A stretch of 64,000 nucleotides of DNA from the NCBI GenBank assembly GCA_001584585.1, contig LSYV01000003.1:2928059-2992058 (forward strand), read 5' to 3'. Origin of the DNA: Gonium pectorale. Its lineage: Eukaryota; Chlorophyta; Chlorophyceae; Chlamydomonadales; Volvocaceae. The notes under the pieces were generated by a model. That model ran no database searches. It was not told the DNA's origin and saw nothing but the letters and a program-made list of their open reading frames with translations. Shown in pieces: positions 10,201 through 19,718 of this stretch. The position numbers were made by a program, and so were the translations under genes. Every line of letters begins with the position of its first letter. Within the stretch, counting starts at the first letter, position 1.

Positions 10201-13200
10201 CCCCGGCAGCGGCGGGACCGCACTCGCGGCCGTCCGCGGCGGCCTCACGCCGCTTCGCGCCCTGGCCCGCACAGCCACAGCCGGAGTCAAGTTCCTTTGG
10301 CGGTTTTCTCTCGGTGCCCCAGCCGGGGGGAGTGCTTTCCACGGATGGCGGGGGCGCGGGAACGGCAGGCGGCGACGGTGGCAGCCCCAGAATGCGGGCG
10401 CCGGTGGTTCGCCGGAGCGCCACCAGCCCTCTGGATGGGTTTAGGCACCTCGCGGTCGGCCCCATGCAAAGCCCCCACTCCATAGGACGTGAGCTGGCGT
10501 CTCGGGCCGGCCCGGCCTCCTTCGGCGACATCGAGGCCGTGGAGGAGCCGCGCCCGCTGCCGGCAACGGAGACGACGCGCGCTTTGGACCCCGTCTTAGC
10601 CGCGCCTCCACCAGGGCCGTCCGGCGCTGGCGTCGGCATCGGTGCGCTCGCAGCCGCCGACGCCTCGGCGGCCAGCAACCTGGTCAGTGAGGCGAACAAC
10701 GCACACTATGACTCACGGGTTGGCGCGGCCTACGCCTTGGCTTCCGCCTCCATCGCAACCTCCGCGAGCGCCCTGGTGCAACCCGGCTTCCTGCCGCCCG
10801 CGGGGAGCGCCGAGGCCGGCAACCAGGGCCCAGCCCCCCCGGCGGCACCGTCCACGCTGCCAACTTTCGACTGGGCTCTGGTCAGCGCCGGCCCCTCCAA
10901 TGAGGGCTTAGCGCGCCTAGCGGGCCCAGGCGACAGGATAGTATCGAGCGAGGGGAAGTGCAATGCAGGCGGGGGCGAGGGGTGGCCGGCGGCTAGCTTG
11001 GGACAGATGCATGAGGTGCAGCTGCCGCCGGTGCAGCTGCATGCCGCGGCGCCGCCTGCTCGGCAGGATCGCTCGACGTCCGGGTCAACTGCATGGCATT
11101 GGCAGCAGCAGCAGCAGCAGCAGCGGGCTTCGCCAGCAGCGCAGTTGCAGGTGACGGCGAGGCCGCCGTCGTCATCGTTGTGTGGCCATGACGCTTCGCC
11201 GTTCGTGCAGTTGCCAGCCGGCGGCGGCGCGGTAGCCGCTCCTGATGCCGAGGAGCGCTGGCACGAGGTGTGGGCGACGCGGGCGGTGGACCCAGTCACC
11301 GGGTGCCCCGTGATCATACTGGCGCAGGTGCGCTGGCGGCGCACCGGCTGACGCGGTGCAGCGTACGGTGTGTGGTGCGGAGCGCACAGTAAATATTGCT
11401 GTGCGGTTCACACGCCCGCTGTTGCTGCTCCCACCTGTTCAAGTGCGTCGGCAGGGGCGTGCGGCGCCTGGTGGGGTGCCGCGCTGCCCGGGGTGGGGGC
11501 CGTGCGCTGCACCGGTGAAGGCGGTGAAGGTGGTGAAGGCGGTGAAGGCGGTGAAGGCGCGCGTGCAGAAAATACGCGACAGGCGCGGCGCCCGAGCGTG
11601 TGCCTTCCTCCCTCCCCCCTGTCTCTCTCCCCACATGCCTCCCTCCCTCCCTTCCGGCCCCTTGGGCTACTGTCCTTCATCAGCGCGATGTGACGGCCAA
11701 AGTGGTGGCCGAGCGGCACCTGGCGCTGGTGATGGAGGCGGAGCACAGGTGCGGTACCGCAGGGATGTTGTCTTGGAACACATGCCTGCAGGCCTGCGCA
11801 CGCAGTGCACCCAACGGATCAGCTGGAGAAACCAACGAAAGGCAAACGCCATATCGCTGAGGACTCTCTGGCAGCCGAAGAGCAACCCGTTGAGCCCTTG
11901 GGACTGGCCGGTCCTCGTGCCCACAGGCTTCTAGCGCAGTTGTTTCCCAAGCACATCCTTTCACACGTCACGGAGGAGTGGATTGCGGAGGTGGAGGGTG
12001 CGCCGGCGCCGGCGGCCCTGTCGGCTGGGCACAGCGGCCGCCGCATTGCGGGGGGCGGCAACAAGCGGTGGCGACCCGTGGTACGGGACTGCAATGCGCT
12101 TGCGACGTGGCACCCCCAGGTGCGGGTGCGGACGGGAGCGGAGCAGGGTGAATCAGGTCGGTGAGGGGATTGCGATGGAGGATTACGCACTGCCCTTCCG
12201 GCCGCTCGTGGGCCATGCTCGTACGCGGGCCCCACGCGCTGCAAGCGACTTTGACGCCTCGGCCTGCTCACGCCCTGTCCTAAACCGTGTTCCCTGCCCC
12301 TGCCCCCTTCTCAAGGTCACACTGCTCTTCGCCGACATCGTCGGTAGGTACAGCAGGTTTCGGACGTGATGTCCCAGGGGCGCGGCGAGACGGGGCAGGT
12401 TGCGCCCAGCCACCGCCCCAAGCCGCAGCGACGTCCTGGCCGTGTCCTGCGTCGACCGCACAGCAGTTTGGGGCACGTTGCTCGCCTCGGTGGGGGTGGT
12501 TTGCTTGGTGCTATGGGGGCAACCGACCGGGGCCGCTTGCTGCGGCTTTCGCGGCAAAGTCCTCACGGGCGCTGTGTGTGCGTGCGCTTGCAGGCTTCAC
12601 GCCCATGTGCAAGCAGGTGGGGCCCCGGGCGGTGATGGAGATGCTCAACGACCTTTTCAGCCGCTTCGACGCAATGCTGGACCTTTACGGCGTCTTCAAG
12701 GTGCGCCCCGCACAACTGGCACATGACGCATGGCACGTGGCATGTGGTTGCGGGCGCGGCGGGGAGCGGAAGGCGCCGTGTGCTGGCGGGCGTATCGCGT
12801 ATGTGTGTAAAACAAATGCGAGCAGTGTTTGTGTGTGTATGTATGTGACAGCAGTGTGAAGGGGCGCGGGTGGGCTGGCAATCTCCACCCAGCACGGTGT
12901 CGCACGTCTGTACGCTTTCCCTCGTGCTTGCATCTTCACCGGCAAGCTGTCAGTGGCGGCTGCACGAAGATACGTCGTCTGAGGCTTGCGCTGGCACGTG
13001 CGTCACGGATGCAATGCAATACGGGCCACGCCAGCTGTTCAGTCCTTGGCGCAACGATATGACTCCTGAGGATATGCTCATGTAATTGGCCCCCCTCATC
13101 CTTCGGTCGACTGCTGGCCCCGGCCGTTGCCGCACAGGTGGAGACAATCGGCGACTGCTACTTCGTGGCCGCGGGCCTAGTCCAGGAGGACGAGGACGGC

Positions 13201-14741
13201 ATGGCGGCCGTGTGCGATGGACGGAGTCGGGGCGACCCTCTCCACGCACGGAGGGTGTTCGGTTTCGCCAAGGTAGGGTAGGGTATGCAGCTGCGCAGCG
13301 TCAGCTCGGCGTGTGCCGGCCTGGCCCCATGACTGCTTGTTGATGGATGTCGGACCGCGAGAATCCTACGCTGCCCCTCATCCCCAGGCTTGGACCGATG
13401 CACCGCTGCCTTGCCACTCTCTGCCCCCTGCCCCAAACCAATTGGCGCCAACCACAGCACTCTGCCCCGCAACGCGCAGTCCATGCTGGCCGCGGCCCGC
13501 GAGGTGCGCATGCCCTCCAACAACGAGGCTGTGAAGATCCGCATCGGCATCAGCAGCGGGCCGGTGCTCAGCGGCGTGGTGGGCACCCGCATGCCGCGGT
13601 GGTGCCTCTTCGGCGACACCGTCAGCACCACCAGCCGCATGGAGAACACGGGCGTGCCGGGGGCCGTGCATGCCAGCGCCTCGGCGCATGCGCTACTTGG
13701 CGGGGAGGCGTGGCAGCCGACTGACGGCGTGTACATAAAAGGTGCGGCCGGCTGTGGGGGCCAGGGCTGTAGGCGCCGCGTGCGGCACGCTGGCGCGCCA
13801 GGGCGAGCGGCTCGTTGGCGGGGAGGCAGCTCGTGCTGGCCGTCGAGCGGGCTGGGGGCGAGCGTTGCGCTGCTTGAAGGTAGCATACCATCGGGCGGCC
13901 GGTGGGGGGTGGCAGCGGCAGCGGGCCACGTGCGATACCACAGGGCTGGGATGAGCCCTGCCGCGCAGCTCCGCGCATATCGCCTGCAGATGATATGATA
14001 GTCGCCTTGGGCCGCGTGACTTGCGAAGGTGGTGCTCCTGGTAGGCGGACATGCCAGCGGATGGCGCACACTAGACAGGCGCTTCTTGCGCTCTGGCCCC
14101 AGTCCACGCCCGAGGCCGCGTTGCTGCCGCGTCGCGCACTGTTATGGCCAGTGGCTCGCAGGTCCTCCCGCCGGCCCGGGGCGTGCCGCCCCAGCCGCCC
14201 GTCCCCCACCGCTGTGCGTTGTGCCAATTGTTGTAGCGTGAAACGCTGTAGCAAGACATCTACCGAAGCTAGCTCTTTTAAAGGGCTGAACGCCCTACAA
14301 CATTTGGTATCGAGACCCGCAAGATTCTCGGATCGTTCCCCTCGGACTGCAGAACGAAACGACTTCCGGGAAGTAGCGCACCCCGCTAGACACGATCGTG
14401 GGAGGTAGCGGCACCCATGCGACACGAACGTCTGATACCTTGCGAGGACGCAAGGCTGAAGAGAGGGATGGCAGATGGTGTAGCGTGAAACGCTATAGCA
14501 AGACATCTACCGAAGCTAGCTCTTTAAGAGGGCTGAACGCCCTACAACACCAATATAGCCGCCTAGCCACGCGGAAGCCGCCCGGATGCCCCGCCAATGC
14601 TTTGACCCGCCACGCTGCCCCACCCCGCCTCGCTGCCTCTGCTCTGCCCCGTCGCGTCATGCGCTCTCCATCCCCCCAGGCAAGGGCCTCACGCCGACCT
14701 ACCTGTGGACGCCTCCGGAAGCGGCCAGCGACGGGCACTAG
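7253..14741 (+). CDS. PAS-domain guanylate/adenylate cyclase
   Basis: Twelve phase-consistent exons: 7253-7642, 8017-8167, 8520-8647, 8843-9287, 9403-11327, 11684-11748, 11927-12119, 12316-12343, 12594-12700, 13138-13272, 13480-13741, 14680-14741; about 1,296 residues if the first ATG is right. The 5' end and the 9287/9403 junction are the least certain. The protein forms cyclic nucleotide from NTP. A PAS sensor starts at [16 protein letters not shown] and ends with [17 protein letters not shown]; about 600 residues of Ala/Gly/Ser-rich sequence with a Gln run separate its two halves. The catalytic domain (about 1095-1296) has both metal aspartates ([16 protein letters not shown]) and [11 protein letters not shown]. 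The purine-specificity positions read Glu (KVETIGD) and Cys (RWCLFGD), as in guanylate cyclases. The transition-state Arg is kept (TTSRMEN), but the usual Asn four residues earlier is Ser. No membrane segment is seen, so the sensor is probably cytosolic. Confidence 0.88.
11513..11561. repeat. GGTGAAGGC-type 9-base tandem repeat in a cyclase intron
   Basis: About five imperfect copies of GGTGAAGGC/GGTGAAGGT follow the long fifth exon, inside the intron 11328-11683. Simple expansion; no function implied. Confidence 0.7.
14229..14302 (+). repeat. Left terminal repeat of the TRIM-like element
   Basis: 74 bases bounded by TGTTGTAG and CTACAACA. Compared with the right copy it has T versus G at its third base, G versus A in the ACGCTGTAGC segment, and two changes in the TTTTAAAGGG segment. 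Confidence 0.85.
14476..14549 (+). repeat. Right terminal repeat of the TRIM-like element
   Basis: 74 bases, about 95% identical to the left copy by hand alignment. Four differences suggest insertion some time ago rather than a current burst. Confidence 0.85.
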
Positions 14742-16645
14742 CGTTGGCGCCAGAAGTCAGCCGCGGGCGTTGGCGGCGGCACGGATGGCGGCGGATGGCG
14801 GTGGCGTGGCTCATCGGCGGCGAGCCGGGGGCGGCAAGACGGGGTGGCCGCCGGTGCGGCACACGGGAGGCGCGCCGCCTCACGGGTCGGCTGCGGCGCC
14901 CGCCATGCCGACTGCCGAGCCCGCACCCGCGGTCGGGTCCACGTTTGTCGGGAGGGAACTGGCCGTGTTGACTCGTGGCGCCGCAGCACCGGCGGCGCGG
15001 TGCCGTAGGCGGCGACAGCGCGCCGCCGTAGCGCCCTGGCGCCGCCTCGGGCTTGATAGCAACAATCGATTCTGCTCCCTCTGGCGGCGATCGGGCGAAG
15101 AATGGGCTACGGGGCTGTCGCCATCCGCGTTGGACGTTTCCAGCTGGCGCTTCGGGAGCAGCATTGCAGGTTGTCGCGGCATCGGTCGGGACGGTTCGCT
15201 ATCTCTGTCGTCACGCTCACCTAGATCCAAGTTGCGTCCTCGGCGCAACTGCATAAAGTTATTGAGGCCAAGTGATGCCATAACGAGTCATCGGTGATGG
15301 CGGTGGTTCGGGATCAGTTGTTTTCGTTGGACTCGTGTACGACCTCGGTGTTGAGCCGTACTGTACGAGCCGTACTGTACGAGGCGGCACACATACACAC
15401 ACGCACGCGCGCACACGCACGAGAGTCTGGGTGCGGGCCACGGCCCGACAATGTTAGCATCGCATTTGGCGAAACATACGGCATGCCACGTCCCCCGGCA
15501 TTACCCGAAATTCTTCGCACTTGGTTTGGTTTGGCTGGCGCGTGCTGCCTGTTGGAGTTTCACGACTGAGCAGAGTGGTCTTGGCGCGTCATGCGGTTCG
15601 TTGTGTTGCGCGTGTGGCGCTACATGTAGCTGTTGTTGTGAAGATTGGGTAAGGCGGGTGCTTGCATGTTTATGGATAAACGCAAATGTGCTCACTACAG
15701 TAAGTATGCAAGGCCATGTTCATTCCATTTCGTTGGTCGGGAGAGCATCAGTTTGGTGTGCAGGAAGGGTGTTGTAGCAGGATGGTTGCGCGCGTTTGTG
15801 GTTGGTTACTTCTGAGCTGTTGGCGTTGCTGGGGGCATGTGCATGCGTGTGCATGCTCATGCCGGGGAGTCAAAAGGCAGGCACCCGAGCGTGCCCTGCT
15901 AGGAGACCCATCGCCATCGCGTGTTCTACTTCTCGTCTTCGGAGCTCACCTGCACGGCAACACATCATGTACGGTGTGCGCATGGTTGCCAACGCATGTG
16001 GTCGACATGACCCCTCGATATGCAGGCGCTCCTACGAACGTTGGCATTCCTGTGTGTGACCGCCGGAAAGATCTTGGGAGCTGCGCAAGCCAGCGTCCGC
16101 ATGCGTAGTACGTTCGGCTGAACGCACGTAACGACAAGGAGGCGCCGGCCCCATTTGCGCGGTAGTCGCTTGACATTCGCGCGAGGGCTTACCGAGGTGA
16201 AGTCCTTAAGGGCGAGCGTGCGCGTTGAGTGGCGATGGCATTGTTGAGGTCGGCCGCTCGGCCAGTGCCTTGCGAGTACGACCATAACGTGGAGCCGGTT
16301 GTTTTGTCTGCCTACACTTTTACATGAGCTTCGTACTGGACGTCTTGGTTCGGCTCTTAGGGAGTGGTGCCGCGCATTTTAGGGCCAAGCTGTGCTGTAC
16401 GACGTTCACGTGCAAACGTGGCGCTGGCGTAACGCCGGCAAAGGCGATGCATGACCGATAGGATTGGCACATAGGCTTAGATGAGAAAAATACTGTAGAA
16501 GTTTATAATGTAGCTTCTACGTATTACGTAGACGAAATTTTCAGGGCGTATTCCGTACGGCAGTGTGCTGGAATGTGTTTTTACGCCCTATTTAGCCCGC
16601 AAAGGCGTCATGTTGTCAGTCAATGCTCAATGGAGTTGAATAACC

Positions 16646-16691
16646 CGGGGAACAGGGTCAACGGGAGGCGGGGAACAGGGTCAACGGGAGG
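16646..16691. repeat. 23-base direct tandem duplication
   Basis: Two adjacent identical copies of a 23-base unit beginning CGGGGAACAGGGTCAACGGG (16646-16668 and 16669-16691). No coding context. Confidence 0.85.
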
Positions 16692-17814
16692 GTCGTTGAG
16701 TCAAATACCTGTCAAGTCGGCTCATGCCCGTGCGTGCTGAGCACCCCCAACCCGTCAGTCACATGGTGCCAAAACTCAAACTTCGGGAAGGTGCAAGATA
16801 TGGCACGGACACACCGTGTTCAAAAGTTTCAGGTTCATATGACCCCTGGTGGCGAAGATCCGAAAACCCGTGTACGTTCTAGTACAGCTAGAAAGCGTAG
16901 AAAGGTTACAATTCTACGTATGTATGTACACAATACGATTTCCCAGCAACGTTTTGGGCCAACCGCAGTGACCGAGGATGCACGTGCGCGTGGCCGAGGC
17001 TGCCGCACAATATCGTGTACCCGTGGGGCCGTTCGCCTTTCAATATATGCTGCCCGCTAGGGGATATGCCGGGGAGGCGTTCCCTCCTCAACACGAGCGG
17101 GGCGCTAGACGGCCGTTTGCGGCACAGGAGAATGAGAGAGAGAGTGTGTTACAAGTGCCCAAACGAGCCTTCTGGCCCCTCGGCACAGCCCCGCTCACGC
17201 CCCCAAATGAATGGTGCACGGTTGCTACAGTTTTTATGAGGTATGGATGATGAGGCCAAGACCCGCCAGATCACGCTGCAAGCCTGTAACTGTCGAGCAG
17301 CTGTCCATGTGCACGTGATGCGTGAGGAGCGCACGCAGGCACCATTGCTGCCGGCGTGTAATGGGAAAGGATAATCTTGCAGAGAAAGATGGAGCCCGCC
17401 TCACCGGACATACGCACCCGAAGGCGCGACGTTTCCAGCAGGCAGTGTGCGCCACGCTGCGCAGCTGTGCTGTTTTTTTCGGTGACTCGGCTTCCCAGCT
17501 GTCTTGCGTATATGCGGACAGTGCGCAGCTCAGCGCTGTATACCGAGCGTCCAAGGGCCAGCTCCAACATTGGACGCGCATGTCGCACAGTCCGCGCGGC
17601 CCGCGCAGGGACCCTGGGTGGGCCTGCGGACCCCATTGCGGATGAGCGCGCGCGCCTGCTGCCCTTGCCTCCTGCGGCGCGCCATGCGGCAGGGACGGAA
17701 GCGCTACCTATCTAGCTGACAGGCGGGCTTCATCAAGACTGGCGGCGGGGCCACGCTTGCAGGTGCCATTACTGCTGCTGAGCCAGTCGCCAAGGACTTT
17801 CGTTTTACAAATGC

Positions 17815-17819
17815 CTTGC
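17815..17819 (-). terminator. Candidate poly(A) signal TGTAA for the LRR gene
   Basis: TGTAA on the minus strand, 1.9 kb downstream of the LRR stop codon. It is the first such motif I noticed downstream; a UTR of this length would be long but not unknown in these algae. Confidence 0.25.
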
Positions 17820-19718
17820 AAGTTTTTGTCATGTCCACCAGGTGAGATGCATCCAACATGAATTGCCCAAAATAATTAGCGCACCAGCACACCTCCCGCT
17901 CGTCTCCACTCTTGAATAAAAAAGCAACCTAGGTTGCATATGTTTGCAACAAACACGGGTGGCGGGCCTCCTCCCGACGACCCATCGCTCGTACCTTAGA
18001 TCGCATTGATCACTTCAAGATCCACTCGGACTTCACGTTGCCTGGTCGTCTGCCCTGTGATAAGTTACCTGAAAGCCTGGCAACGACCATGGAAAGATGA
18101 CTGCCAGCGAAACGAATGGACAACTACCGGGCTGGCCGGGGCAGGATTGCCAGAGCGATGTGACGTTTGCCTCCACAAGCCGCACCCCACTATGCGCAGC
18201 GACCAGACCACAAGTCTGCCGTACGCAAGCGCACCCGTTGTACAAACATCACACCCACCTAAACCAAACTGAATGAACACGTCGCTCGCACATCATCCAA
18301 TCGCGACTGAAGAGTATCGTCGCAGCACGCCCCGTGGAAAATTGGCGGCATCACATAACAAGGCACGTAACGATATCGTAAAACCACGCCACAACCGTGT
18401 TCCAACACCCCCAAGCCCGCTGACACGGGCCCACAACTGAAGGCAGTTCGAGACAATATCAGTTAACGGAGCCGCCCTGAAAGCGGACCACCTAGCGGTC
18501 TTGATCAGACAGCATGCAGCACCCCGGTATTCGCAACTCATGACCCGACGCTATTCGCCTAGGCCGTTAAGCCTGGCACAATCTGGCTTATATGCGCTAT
18601 AAGTACAAGGGAACCAAGGCATGCGCGCGCAATCCCCCGCAAGGTCTGCTTCTGCAGCACAAAACGGCGATAGCATGTAACCCGCTGCGGTGACCGCAGC
18701 CACAACACTGAATCCAGGCAAACTGCAACCTCAACCGACGTCCCACGCTGAACTAACAGACCAACTGACAACCACCCCCACATGGCGCGCACACTGCCAT
18801 GCCCCCATAGTGGGTAGACATACGACATCACGGAACGGACTGATGTACGGCAACACGCAAACCGCTACGCGCGAGTTGCGGAGCCGCATGTTCCCTTTCG
18901 GCGGTCTAATACCGGCTCCAGGCCATCATGTCCCAACGACAAGACACCAAAGGATACTCAACGTGTTAATCGTCCACCAACGAACCAACAACTCAGAGAC
19001 CGTACGGGGACGACTCGTCTCGGTTAAGAGAGTGGCTTGTGTCGTGCAACATGCGGGTGGCGCAGGAGCCCCGCCGCGCCGCTGCGTCGTGCACCCCAAG
19101 TCTAAAACCATAACCACAAAACCTCCTCTCATGAAGATGAGTACGAATCTTACCGTTGCGCAACCTGCGCCCTTCACAACAAGCGGAGAAGCGGGCAAAA
19201 CAACTAATCGCGCTCACACAAGTGCGGAAGCCTTCGGAGAAGACTGCTCCTGCGCGGCACCCACGGTCCCCAGTCCGCAGCAACCAAGCGCAACCGTAAC
19301 TAGGGACATCGACGCCTGCAAGCGATGGCCCGCGCGCGCACTTCGCGCCAACCTGCTTGAATGATGAAAGGGCGAGGTGAATCGGACACAGCAACTCACA
19401 CCGCAAGTGGGTCGAAAGAACAGGCAACACGCCTGCCAGACCCCGGGCAAAGCCCCAGCCATAGACGTTTCAAGAATTTGAGTTCGCAAGTTCATGTCTG
19501 CACCAGCACCCAACGCAAGGCCCGTAAGGCCCCGGCCTTGCATTGGCCAGCCCACCAAGCCTCAGAAACACAGCGCGTGTTCCCACCACATCACGTCTCG
19601 TCATATCATGCACAGCGGCCGTCAGCGCTCGCTCCGCCGGTGGAGGACTGGCACACTCAGCGCCCCTTGCTCCCCTCGCACTCGGCTCCCCACCGCAGAA
19701 GTCGGCACTGATGCCCTC

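Larger units (their letters stand above)
14224..14554 (+). mobile_element. TRIM-like miniature LTR retroelement with target-site duplication
   Basis: The element spans 14229-14549 (321 bases) in the last intron (13742-14679) of the cyclase gene. Two 74-base direct repeats, 14229-14302 and 14476-14549, differ at four positions. The repeat begins TGTTGTAG (TGGTGTAG in the right copy) and ends CTACAACA, a perfect terminal inverted repeat in the left copy. CCAAT stands directly outside both ends (14224-14228 and 14550-14554), a 5-base target-site duplication. Two bases inside the left repeat is TGGTATCGAGACC (14305-14317), placed and begun like an initiator-Met-tRNA primer-binding site. A purine-rich tract (14458-14475) precedes the right repeat, as a polypurine tract should. 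There is no coding capacity, so it would have moved with enzymes from another element. The plus strand is the sense orientation, the same as the host gene. Confidence 0.85.
14742..19718. other. Gene-poor stretch between convergent cyclase and LRR genes
   Basis: No family is recognisable in either strand over almost 5 kb. The left part (about 15.3-16.5 kb) is G/T-rich on the plus strand and the right part (about 18.0-19.7 kb) is A/C-rich. That is what two long, GT-rich 3' UTRs of convergent genes would look like. TGTAA motifs support possible ends: plus strand at 17285-17289 and 17357-17361, minus strand at 17819-17815. Frames such as 18690-19364 (224 codons) show no domain and odd composition; I do not call them genes. 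AT-richer sequence and a small hairpin (GTAGAAG / CTTCTAC) occur at 16495-16520. Confidence 0.4.

Noticed and set aside
9518..10699. 393-codon minus-strand frame opposite the cyclase
   Set aside because: Exact antisense of the long, in-phase cyclase exon; Pro/Ala/Gly-rich with no motif.
18690..19364. 224-codon plus-strand frame
   Set aside because: Thr/Ala/His-rich, no domain, no splice context, in a region better explained as the LRR 3' UTR on the other strand.
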